Of a DNA stretch of 11,946 bases, positions 1-6,332 are shown one piece after another. This DNA comes from Dehalococcoidales bacterium. GTDB taxonomy: Bacteria > Chloroflexota > Dehalococcoidia > Dehalococcoidales > UBA5627. Both the position numbers and the translations under genes were made by a program. The notes under the pieces were generated by a model, which did no database searches, was not told the DNA's origin, and saw nothing but the letters and a program-made list of their open reading frames with translations. The DNA is taken from positions 1 to 11,946 of the forward strand of contig JAAYAZ010000008.1 of assembly GCA_012719115.1 (NCBI GenBank), given 5' to 3'. The stretch's first letter is position 1, and every line of letters starts with the position of its first letter.

Positions 1-126
1 AATTTGCCTTACAGCCCGTTCACCTTCCACCAGAAAAACGCCCGCCTCAAGCCGCTCTTTTTTATCGGCAAGACTTTTATACCACTTGAGCGGTTTTAAC
101 TGACCATCTTCGGGTTCACATGCCAT
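1..126 (-). CDS. TrmH/SpoU-family RNA 2'-O-methyltransferase, N-terminal fragment
   Basis: Only the first 42 codons are present; the gene continues beyond the left edge. The translation ends with LEAGVFLVEGERAVRQI, which matches the substrate-binding N-terminal domain of TrmH-type (SPOUT) RNA methyltransferases (pattern K-x-R-x(3)-G-x-F-L-V-E-G-x-R-x-V). These enzymes use S-adenosylmethionine to 2'-O-methylate ribose in rRNA or tRNA. The knotted catalytic domain is outside the window, so the target RNA cannot be named. The ATG at 126-124 is chosen because GAGG (137-134) lies 7 bases upstream. The ATG at 131 is in another frame and hits a stop within 11 codons, and an in-frame TGA lies upstream at 138-136. 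The gene is on the same strand as the hemolysin III gene but is separated from it by a repeat-rich gap, so it probably has its own promoter. Confidence 0.75.
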   Translation of the reverse strand, partial: MACEPEDGQLKPLKWYKSLADKKERLEAGVFLVEGERAVRQI

Positions 127-220
127 TTCATAACCTCAATTGCCTGATACTTTATCATATCACGGCAGACAGCCAATGGGAACAGATAAACGTCTTTGCG
201 AACGGCTATCCGTCATGCAG

Positions 221-271
221 GGAGCCCCGACAGGTCGGGATTAAGCATCTTGAGCGGGGGCTCTGTTTTTT
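221..271 (+). other. GC-rich hairpin followed by T-run in repeat-rich gap
   Basis: 221-228 (GGAGCCCC) pairs with 257-264 (GGGGCTCT, one G-T wobble), and a run of T follows at 266-271. A small inner hairpin CCGA/TCGG lies at 227-238. The form is that of a rho-independent terminator on the plus strand, but no plus-strand gene precedes it. It lies in the upstream region of the minus-strand methyltransferase gene. It may be part of a repeat element rather than a working terminator. Confidence 0.35.
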
Positions 272-274
272 CTT

Positions 275-415
275 GAATCCTGAGCCTGTCGAATACGCGA
301 ACGACGAAATATTGCTTCTTCCGTTCGCACTGAGCGTGTCGAAGTGTCATACTAACGGAAGATAACTTTTAACTGATTATCGCCGTTATGGTTCGACAAG
401 CTCACCACGAACGGC
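275..415. repeat. Cluster of TGAGCnTGTCGAA-type repeat fragments
   Basis: Three copies of a short motif occur here: CCTGAGCCTGTCGAA at 279-293, CACTGAGCGTGTCGAAGTG at 328-346, and GTTCGACAAGCTCACC at 391-406, which is the reverse complement of the same core. The second and third copies also share flanking CCGTTCG, so 321-343 and 391-413 form an imperfect inverted pair. The third copy sits in its own hairpin, GCCGTT (382-387) with AACGGC (410-415). A further fragment at 432-469 (GAGATTCT..., ...AAAATGACA) resembles another dispersed repeat common in bacterial intergenic DNA. Together with the hairpin at 221-271 they fill the 127-475 gap. I see no credible gene there. Confidence 0.55.
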
Positions 416-475
416 TATACTCCCCTCCCCCGAGATTCTCCAGTCGCTTCACTCGTTCCAAAATGACAATACATG

Positions 476-1117
476 CTACGTAACGGCGATATAAACCATA
501 AAATAGTGCAGTATCGCCCCCAGCAGGATGAAGATGTGGAATATCTCATGGAAACCGAAAACTCCCGGAAACGGGCTCGGTTTTTTCAATGCATATATGA
601 TAGCACCGGCACTATAAGCGATGCCTCCGGCGACAAGCAGCCAGAAAGACAGGGCAGACATATTGTGCCAGAGGATATTCATCGGTACAACCGCCATCCA
701 GCCCATCAGAAGATAAAGAATGGGGGAGATGATGCGGGGGGCATGCAGATAAAAAAACTTGAAAAACAACCCTGCCAGTACACAACCCCATTGCACTCCG
801 ATAATGCTCCAGAACCAGGCTCCTTCAAGATAAACATAAGCCATCGGTGTATATGTACCGGCAATCATAATGAAAATGGCAAGATGGTCCAGCTTACGCC
901 AGATATTTAGCGCATTTTCTTCCTGTTTTTGCCAATGATAGACACCGCTCGCCATAAAGAGGCAAATCGCACCCAACCCATAAACCAGCGAGACAAGCAA
1001 GTAATCCCACCTGCCCCATGTTACGTTGAGCAGGATGATAAGCCCTATTACTGAGGCAGCTGCCCCGATAATATGAGAATACGCTGCCACTTTTTCGGCT
1101 TTTCTGATTTTAACCAC
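476..1117 (-). CDS. Hemolysin III / PAQR-family integral membrane protein
   Basis: A 213-residue protein made almost entirely of hydrophobic segments, consistent with the seven-helix HlyIII/YqfA family (usual length about 210-220). Family motifs are visible: SGVYH at 57-61, KLDH at 75-78 followed by GTYTP at 87-91, and HEIFH at 190-194 near the C-terminus. In PAQR proteins the first-helix His, the Asp and the C-terminal His pair line a zinc site in the membrane. Bacterial members are annotated as hemolysins from one Bacillus cereus protein, but their normal role is unsettled; membrane lipid homeostasis or an amide-hydrolase-like activity has been suggested. The GTG at 1117 is preferred because GGAGG (1126-1122) precedes it. 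An upstream in-frame GTG at 1150 has no ribosome binding site. The MFS gene ends just upstream on the same strand, so the two are probably cotranscribed. Confidence 0.85.
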   Translation of the reverse strand: MVKIRKAEKVAAYSHIIGAAASVIGLIILLNVTWGRWDYLLVSLVYGLGAICLFMASGVYHWQKQEENALNIWRKLDHLAIFIMIAGTYTPMAYVYLEGAWFWSIIGVQWGCVLAGLFFKFFYLHAPRIISPILYLLMGWMAVVPMNILWHNMSALSFWLLVAGGIAYSAGAIIYALKKPSPFPGVFGFHEIFHIFILLGAILHYFMVYIAVT

Positions 1118-1163
1118 TATGCCTCCGATACATTTTGGATAATTATACACTAAGGCCGGACAG

Positions 1164-2399
1164 TTATGCTGACATCATCTTTTTCGGCTGTGTTGCCAGA
1201 ATATAGAGTGCAGGAATGACAGCGATAGCGGCAACCGGCCAAAACTCCCCTCCCAGGTTCTGACTGGCGACGTAATCTACCATTAAGCCGATTAAGGGAG
1301 CAAATATCATTGTAGAAAGCGATTTTGCCTGGCTCTCAATGGATAAAACGGTAGCTCCTTTCTCTTCCGTGGCAAAGGCATCGAAACGGCTGAGCAGTAT
1401 CGGATACCAGATGTTTTGTAAAATAGCCAGCAGCACAAATAGGGCTATTGCGATATAGTACAATTCGAAATACAGCAGTGGAATCAGCGCGATATATATA
1501 ACCGTATTTAATATCCACAGCATCAGGCTGCCGGATTCTTCGTTACCCGCAAACCTGACAAGACGATATGCATTGCGGCTGGCTAAAGCCGCAGCAAAAT
1601 AAATGACAATATAAACCGCCCCAACTATGATTGAACTGCGCTGCGCTTCCCCCCACAGGATGAAGATAGGCAACATTATAGCGATATTCTTCAGGATAGG
1701 CTGCAGATACGTATCGACCGCTTTATAAACGCCCTCAAATGAAATGGACTCTATTATCAAACGGCGCAGGTTCACATTTGCCATGGCAGAACGCATACAC
1801 TCCCAAAGATGGATTGCCATTTTTTTAAAGCTGACACTTTTTTCAGGTCGCCCCTCCAGTTCCGCCGGATATGATAAAAAGTTCAATAGGCCGATGATAT
1901 AGGGCACTATAGCGAAGAAAAAAACATATGAATAATTATTGGTTAACAGCACAAAGAGAACCGCCAGAATCGTGGATACAATAGACCCGATTTTTGACCA
2001 CGAACGCGTATAGCCGTAAACCCTGGTCTTTTCATCCAAACGTCCCTGCAACCGTAACCAGGTGAATATCATCGCTTTATGAGTGCCGGTGCGGAAAGCC
2101 TCTCCGATGGCAAAAAAGAACATAGCTATAAAGAAATGCCAGTAATCACTGCTAAACCCGAAAATAATAAAGGAGATTATATAAGCGATAAACGAGAGAA
2201 CCATACTGCGGCGGCGTCCGAAAAGGTCGGCAACAGCGCCGCTTGGTATCTCTACAAGGTTAATAAAGAGCTCACGAAAGCCGATAAGTATACCGATTTG
2301 AGTAAATGAAAGCCCCTGTTGCAGGAAAAAGAGTATTATAAACGGCTCGAAATAGCGCTGATTCTTAAGGAAGCCGTATAGAGAAAAGCGTCTTATCAT
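1164..2399 (-). CDS. Major facilitator superfamily (MFS) transporter
   Basis: A 411-residue polytopic membrane protein with about 12 hydrophobic segments. The signature loop between helices 2 and 3 (motif A) is clear as GAVADLFGRRRS at 54-65. A central hydrophilic stretch near residues 180-200 separates the two six-helix halves. It belongs to the secondary transporters that use ion gradients to move small solutes across the inner membrane. The substrate cannot be read from the sequence; the compact form with a short N-terminus is usual in efflux-type and uncharacterised MFS proteins. The ATG at 2399 has no Shine-Dalgarno sequence, but a perfect TATAAT lies 6 bases upstream. That would put the transcription start at or near the first base of the ATG, suggesting a leaderless mRNA. 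The hemolysin III gene follows on the same strand. Confidence 0.85.
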   Translation of the reverse strand: MIRRFSLYGFLKNQRYFEPFIILFFLQQGLSFTQIGILIGFRELFINLVEIPSGAVADLFGRRRSMVLSFIAYIISFIIFGFSSDYWHFFIAMFFFAIGEAFRTGTHKAMIFTWLRLQGRLDEKTRVYGYTRSWSKIGSIVSTILAVLFVLLTNNYSYVFFFAIVPYIIGLLNFLSYPAELEGRPEKSVSFKKMAIHLWECMRSAMANVNLRRLIIESISFEGVYKAVDTYLQPILKNIAIMLPIFILWGEAQRSSIIVGAVYIVIYFAAALASRNAYRLVRFAGNEESGSLMLWILNTVIYIALIPLLYFELYYIAIALFVLLAILQNIWYPILLSRFDAFATEEKGATVLSIESQAKSLSTMIFAPLIGLMVDYVASQNLGGEFWPVAAIAVIPALYILATQPKKMMSA

Positions 2400-2405
2400 T
2401 TATTC

Positions 2406-2411
2406 ATTATA
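2406..2411 (-). promoter_or_regulatory. -10 box for the MFS gene (possible leaderless mRNA)
   Basis: TATAAT on the minus strand (2411-2406) sits 6 bases before the ATG of the MFS gene. The matching -35 region, 17 bases further upstream, is poor (TTTTAT). The usual -10 to start distance would place the 5' end of the mRNA on the start codon, and no ribosome binding site is present between them. Confidence 0.35.
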
Positions 2412-2568
2412 TTATTCCCTCTGTTGCAATAAAAGCCATCTAAGAACATTCCGAACGCTTAATATTTTTATTTATTTTGATGCATTAACCGGAGTAATAA
2501 TTTGCTTATTTTCATACCAAAATGAACTAAAGTATATAGACTTATTCCCTTAAATGGAGTAAAATAAT

Positions 2569-2574
2569 TATACT
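2569..2574 (+). promoter_or_regulatory. Possible -10 box of a short leader transcript
   Basis: TATACT with a weak TTCCCT 18 bases upstream could start a transcript near 2581. That transcript would run about 100 bases to the terminator at 2648-2680, ahead of the SWIM gene. The remainder of 2412-2647 is AT-rich and holds no gene I can support. Confidence 0.25.
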
Positions 2575-2647
2575 GGAGTTGGGAGAAATAGATGAGATGG
2601 TACTTCTGATTTTTTATATAGCAGCCCGGGGGAATTTTAGAAATGAT

Positions 2648-2680
2648 AGCACTGGCTGGTTTCAGCCCAGTGCTTTTTTA
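2648..2680 (+). terminator. Rho-independent terminator or attenuator upstream of the SWIM gene
   Basis: AGCACTGG (2648-2655) pairs with CCAGTGCT (2667-2674). Two further pairs past a bulge close a six-base loop, and six T follow (2674-2679). No plus-strand gene precedes it in the 248 bases after the divergent MFS start, and the SWIM gene begins 32 bases after it. It therefore either ends a small RNA or acts as an attenuator in the leader of the SWIM-lipoprotein operon. Confidence 0.7.
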
Positions 2681-2712
2681 ATTAAAAAATATTCAGTTTA
2701 AGGGAGGTTGAA

Positions 2713-2985
2713 ATGCAATCGAGTTTAATCGGAAAAATCGAAAAGGCTAAGAGATACGCCCAGGAAAAAGACCGAATTACTTTTACTGAATTGTCAGTGA
2801 ATTTCCGTGGGGAAAACGATACCCACGTTACAAAATACGGAATCGAAGGCTGGAATTGCACCTGCGATTTCTTCTCACACTGGGGGCTGTGCTGCCACAC
2901 TATGGCAATGGAAAAAATATTGGGAGATATGCTCCCTAAAGAAGCCTTAAGCACACAGTTTGACAACCCCTCTTCAATACAATAG
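2713..2985 (+). CDS. Short SWIM zinc-finger protein
   Basis: A 90-residue protein built around a SWIM zinc-binding motif: C49-x-C51, then C60-x-H62, within the stretch NCTCDFFSHWGLCCH. SWIM domains bind one zinc through CxC and CxH pairs and usually mediate DNA or protein contacts in larger ATPases and transposases. Here the domain stands alone with a basic N-terminal helix (residues 1-20) and a predicted beta region ending in GIEGWNCTC. Its function is unknown. Free-standing short SWIM proteins of this kind are, from memory, common in Dehalococcoidia. The start is well supported by GGGAGG at 2702-2707 with 5 bases to the ATG. The terminator-like hairpin immediately upstream may regulate it. 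The lipoprotein gene starts 31 bases downstream and could be on the same mRNA. Confidence 0.75.
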   Translation: MQSSLIGKIEKAKRYAQEKDRITFTELSVNFRGENDTHVTKYGIEGWNCTCDFFSHWGLCCHTMAMEKILGDMLPKEALSTQFDNPSSIQ

Positions 2986-3016
2986 TATTAGGGAATCGAA
3001 TAGCGAAAAACGGGAT

Positions 3017-3871
3017 ATGAAGATTTCAAAAAAAATTTTCAGGTTGGTTTGTTTATCTTTTCTATCAGGGCTGCTGTTAATAACGCCGCTGCTGGGTGGT
3101 TGCGAGGAAACACCGGATACAACAACTACTGACCAGACCAAGTCTATGCCGTTTGCCTTAAATGTCTGGCCTCTTCACATGGATGATGCCATCGAAGGCT
3201 CTAATTACGTTTTCCTGGTAACCGTTGATTACGGTACCGTGGAGCCAAAAACTACAACTACCGAGACCACCACTACTACAGAAACCGGCAGTGATGCTAC
3301 GGTAACCACTCAAACAATCGATGAGAACCTGGCAAGGATTTCAGCTACAGCCGAGAATGCGTTTATATCGGTCGGGCCTAAGGGGATTTCCGAGGGTTAT
3401 GTAGCAGAGGTTGTAGTTGTTCCGGATGAAGGGACAGCCGGCAGTATCATCAGGGTAAGAGTTAAAGCTGAATGGCAGGGCTATACCGATACCGAAACTG
3501 TAACGCTCAATGTACAGGAAAAACCCGAATCTCTGGAAGTATTAACTTCTGAAGCAATCACCATCAGAAACATGTTTATCTCATGGGTTGCGGTAAACAA
3601 TCCAGAGCTCGGTATTTCTCTGGATGAAGACTGGTACGGAACCGTAGTCTATCCCAATACTGCTGTAATAAAGTATTTCCTGTTCTTCTCCGAAAAATGG
3701 GAGGTAGGCATCCGCTGGAATACTTCCACCAGTTCGGTAGATTGGGCTCAGATGTATATCAGGTTAAGAACTGCCCAATTCACGCCTTCAATGTCTTTCG
3801 AAATCGATTCTTTAAGCGCAACTAACAAGAATATTTACGAAATAAGCCCGCACAGTATGGTATGGCGTTAG
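3017..3871 (+). CDS. Secreted lipoprotein of unknown function with Thr-rich insert
   Basis: A 284-residue protein starting with a lipoprotein signal peptide: basic MKISKK, a hydrophobic core, and lipobox LGGC with the lipidated Cys at 29. A short Thr-rich linker follows. Residues 44-165 alternate as in a beta-sandwich (Ig-like) fold, interrupted by a TTTTETTTTTE tract at 79-89 that looks like a loop extension. Residues 165-284 form a second, Trp- and Tyr-rich domain I do not recognise. It should be anchored to the outer face of the cytoplasmic membrane. The ATG at 3017 is chosen over the in-frame ATG at 2960 because it gives a proper signal peptide and does not overlap the SWIM gene; its ribosome binding site is weak. 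The stop interlocks with the stop of folC on the other strand. Confidence 0.7.
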   Translation: MKISKKIFRLVCLSFLSGLLLITPLLGGCEETPDTTTTDQTKSMPFALNVWPLHMDDAIEGSNYVFLVTVDYGTVEPKTTTTETTTTTETGSDATVTTQTIDENLARISATAENAFISVGPKGISEGYVAEVVVVPDEGTAGSIIRVRVKAEWQGYTDTETVTLNVQEKPESLEVLTSEAITIRNMFISWVAVNNPELGISLDEDWYGTVVYPNTAVIKYFLFFSEKWEVGIRWNTSTSSVDWAQMYIRLRTAQFTPSMSFEIDSLSATNKNIYEISPHSMVWR

Positions 3872-5223
3872 CCGGGGTTTAGATATCCGGTAGCTTCACC
3901 GGCAACAAAAAACGAACCGGTGATACATATAAAACCGTTATTTAGAGCTTGCTTTTTGGCAAGCTCTATTGCTTTGGCAACATCCTGAGCGGATTTGACC
4001 TCTATGCCTAATTTATTGCACTCATCTTCCAGTATTGAGATTTCCATCGAGCGCGGATGTGCGGAGCGGGTAACTATTATTTTGCTAAAGAGGGGGACAA
4101 GTTCACCAATCATGCCTGTCACGTCTTTATCGGCAGAAGCACCGAAAACAAGGATTTTTTCAGCCGAAGACCGGGGAGCGTCCTGTCGGAAATAATCATT
4201 ATAATAATAAAGCAGGGATTTTTTCAGTTCGCGGGCAGAAATCATATTATGCGCTCCGTCTATTATAATTACGGGCTGCTTACCGCATACCTGAAAACGA
4301 CCGGGCCATTTAAGCTTACTCATACCGGCACTGATGGTTAACGGCGATATATTAAAACCCTTCTCTATTAAAACCTCCAGAGCGGCTACCGCCGTTGCCG
4401 CATTCTCCATCTGGCAACAACCTAAAAGAGGAATCGATAGTTGATACTCACCCAGCCTGCCTTTTATCAAAAGCCGTGACACTTCAGCATTGAAACCGGC
4501 GTTTTCCCATATGACATCTGTTCCGGCTTTTATGAGGGGTGAATTAAGCTCAAGGCACTTTTTCTCAATTACATACACAGCCTCATCTGCTTGAGGAGCG
4601 GAAACAACGGAAACACCAGCCTTTATAATACCGGCTTTCTCAGCGGCGATTTTATCAATAGTATCGCCCAATACATCGGTATGGTCCAGATTGACGGGTG
4701 TGATGACGCATACCTCGGGTCTTATTACATTGGTGGCATCCAGCCTGCCCCCCAGCCCCACTTCCACCACCGCAAAATCCACGTTATGGCGTGTAAAGAA
4801 TACAAAGCAAAGAGCGGTCATTATCTCAAAAGTAGTCAGCTTTCCGTAATTTGCACTGCGGTTGACTGCATCAACGGCCGGCTGTATTTCACTTATGATA
4901 TCCGCAAATTCAGCTTCGGATATCATATTTCCGTCGATTTGAAAACGTTCTCTTATATCGATTAGATGAGGCGATGTATAAAGTCCGGTCTTATAACCCG
5001 AAGCGGTCAGCGCCGATGCCACCATAGCAGCCACACTGCCCTTGCCCTTGGTACCGGCAATATGCACCGATTTTGCTTTCAGGTGGGGGTTATCGAGCAG
5101 GGCCATCAGTTCGAAAACACGCCGCAGGTCATAGCTTACAGAATCGTGCAATTTATGCGTAGTTTCATAATCCGAGAAGCTGTAAATATATTCAATCGAC
5201 TGCCGATAAGATAATTTCCGCAC
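3868..5223 (-). CDS. folC: Bifunctional dihydrofolate synthase / folylpolyglutamate synthase
   Basis: A 451-residue Mur-ligase-family enzyme of normal length. It couples ATP hydrolysis to adding glutamate to dihydropteroate or to folates in the cytoplasm. Visible motifs in order: P-loop GTKGKGS at 57-63, YTSPHL at 82-87, VGLGGRLDATN at 155-165, LDHTD at 179-183, EKAGIIK at 195-201 (the Lys of this region is carbamylated in the family), QMENA at 271-275, WPGRF at 306-310, and DGAHN at 322-326 at the start of the C-terminal glutamate-binding domain. The start is GTG at 5223, supported by AGGAG six bases upstream. It is transcribed alone and converges with the lipoprotein gene, sharing bases within the two stop codons. 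Whether both activities are present cannot be decided from sequence alone. Confidence 0.93.
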   Translation of the reverse strand: MRKLSYRQSIEYIYSFSDYETTHKLHDSVSYDLRRVFELMALLDNPHLKAKSVHIAGTKGKGSVAAMVASALTASGYKTGLYTSPHLIDIRERFQIDGNMISEAEFADIISEIQPAVDAVNRSANYGKLTTFEIMTALCFVFFTRHNVDFAVVEVGLGGRLDATNVIRPEVCVITPVNLDHTDVLGDTIDKIAAEKAGIIKAGVSVVSAPQADEAVYVIEKKCLELNSPLIKAGTDVIWENAGFNAEVSRLLIKGRLGEYQLSIPLLGCCQMENAATAVAALEVLIEKGFNISPLTISAGMSKLKWPGRFQVCGKQPVIIIDGAHNMISARELKKSLLYYYNDYFRQDAPRSSAEKILVFGASADKDVTGMIGELVPLFSKIIVTRSAHPRSMEISILEDECNKLGIEVKSAQDVAKAIELAKKQALNNGFICITGSFFVAGEATGYLNPG

Positions 5224-5277
5224 GAAAACTCCTATAATATCCCTATACGCCGGCTTGCGTATTTGAAAAGGATTACA

Positions 5278-5358
5278 ATGCTTATTAACGTAACATATGC
5301 CGCTTTCCCCGAACTTATAAAGGGGACCGACGACAAAATGACATTCTATTCATTATAA
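5278..5358 (+). CDS. Candidate 26-residue ORF in the folC upstream gap
   Basis: ATG at 5278 is preceded by AAAGGA with 5 bases' spacing and opens a 26-codon frame ending in TAA at 5356-5358. There is no recognisable family, no obvious promoter and no partner gene. The gap 5224-5411 otherwise holds only a weak inverted repeat, CGACTAT with ATAGTCG, around 5361-5389. It may be chance. Confidence 0.15.
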   Translation: MLINVTYAAFPELIKGTDDKMTFYSL

Positions 5359-5411
5359 CCCGACTATCGGAATCAGTTTGTCATAGTCGTAATCACGGTA
5401 CCGGTAAATTT

Positions 5412-6194
5412 CTATTTCTTCTCCAAATCAGAAGCGCCCGACACGCTGATATCACCCAACGTAGGATTCCCGATATATTGAAGACTGGAAGCCCCGCTTA
5501 CATCAGCATCCAGAGTGCCTTCGGTATTAACAACTGCGGTACTGGCGCCGCTGACATTTATATCTAGATTATCTACCACAAAACTATCTAAATCCATATT
5601 ACTGGCACCCGATACCGTCGCTTTCAGGTCCTGCCCCAAGCCGGTCAGGCTTAACCTGCTTGCACCCGAAATATTAAATACGGCCTCTGCCGCATTCAGA
5701 TTGCCGTTTAAATTACTGGCACCCGATACTTCTATACCTATATCGGCACAGGATAAACCCGACAGCGTCAGGCTGCTGGCACCGGAGACATCTATATTGA
5801 CATTACCGGCAGAAGCGAAATCATTAATAATAGCGCCGGATGCTCCGCTTAAAACAAATTGTTTGATATCGGGCATATCGATTTTTGCCACTGCTGTAAT
5901 TGAACGGTAGCTGTATCCAATTTTTAAGCCAACCCGGAGTGTATCACCCGAGCGGTCGATAGTAATATACTCCATTATATTGTCATCGGCTGTTATATCA
6001 ATACTATAAGTATCGGATTGGCTTATTTCCACCTCGAATACATTCGATACTTCGATATTGGCAAAATCAGTGTAATCAAACTGCTCGGTAACAAGGTTTC
6101 CGGAACCGCTAACCTGATATAAACAGCCGGAGAAACACGGTAATATCAATAAAAAAATAATGGCAGCCATAGCTGTAACGCTTGTTATTTTCAC
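5412..6194 (-). CDS. GIN-domain (DUF2807) lipoprotein with eight SGAS repeats
   Basis: A 260-residue exported lipoprotein. The signal peptide runs to a lipobox FSGC with Cys at 24. The body matches the head-GIN (DUF2807) family: an opening GSGNLVTEQFDYTDF segment, then repeating short beta-strands. SGAS recurs eight times at residues 116, 137, 157, 176, 195, 215, 233 and 252, a period of 18-21 residues that is best explained as turns of a right-handed beta-helix. The family is widespread and described as a putative adhesin head; its true function is not established. It should sit outside the cytoplasmic membrane. The GTG start at 6194 is supported by GGAGGGAGG seven bases upstream. It is transcribed away from pyrF from its own promoter. 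Confidence 0.8.
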   Translation of the reverse strand: MKITSVTAMAAIIFLLILPCFSGCLYQVSGSGNLVTEQFDYTDFANIEVSNVFEVEISQSDTYSIDITADDNIMEYITIDRSGDTLRVGLKIGYSYRSITAVAKIDMPDIKQFVLSGASGAIINDFASAGNVNIDVSGASSLTLSGLSCADIGIEVSGASNLNGNLNAAEAVFNISGASRLSLTGLGQDLKATVSGASNMDLDSFVVDNLDINVSGASTAVVNTEGTLDADVSGASSLQYIGNPTLGDISVSGASDLEKK

Positions 6195-6221
6195 AACTAA
6201 CCTCCCTCCGATAGCACAAAT

Positions 6222-6249
6222 ATTATGGCATATATATAGTAGAAATCAA
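6222..6249 (-). promoter_or_regulatory. Sigma70-type promoter for the GIN lipoprotein gene
   Basis: On the minus strand, TTGATT (6249-6244) is followed after 16 bases by CATAAT (6227-6222), with an overlapping TAATAT two bases on. This predicts a short leader of about 20 bases carrying the strong GGAGG ribosome binding site. Confidence 0.5.
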
Positions 6250-6279
6250 CACTTTTTCACATATTTATCAATATATTAC

Positions 6280-6307
6280 TTGACGCCCCTGCAATTCGAC
6301 TGATAAT
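6280..6307 (+). promoter_or_regulatory. Sigma70-type promoter for pyrF
   Basis: TTGACG (6280-6285) and GATAAT (6302-6307) are separated by 16 bases, giving five of six consensus matches in each box. Transcription would start near 6314, leaving a leader of about 20 bases. That leaves no room for a PyrR-type attenuator, so pyrF looks constitutively expressed. Confidence 0.65.
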
Positions 6308-6332
6308 ATCAAGAAACCAAAGGAGATGCAAT

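Noticed and set aside
120..365. 81-codon plus-strand frame at the left end
   Set aside because: It consists of repeat fragments and hairpin sequence, has no ribosome binding site, and partly overlaps the methyltransferase start.
473..910. Plus-strand frame of 145 codons
   Set aside because: It lies antisense to the hemolysin III gene, is highly polar with no family pattern, and the opposite frame has clear motifs.
2597..2701. 34-residue frame upstream of the SWIM gene
   Set aside because: It runs straight through the terminator hairpin and T-run and has poor ribosome binding site spacing, so the hairpin explains the sequence better.
2960..3016. Extended N-terminus for the lipoprotein from ATG 2960
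   Set aside because: It would overlap the SWIM gene and bury the signal peptide behind 19 polar residues.
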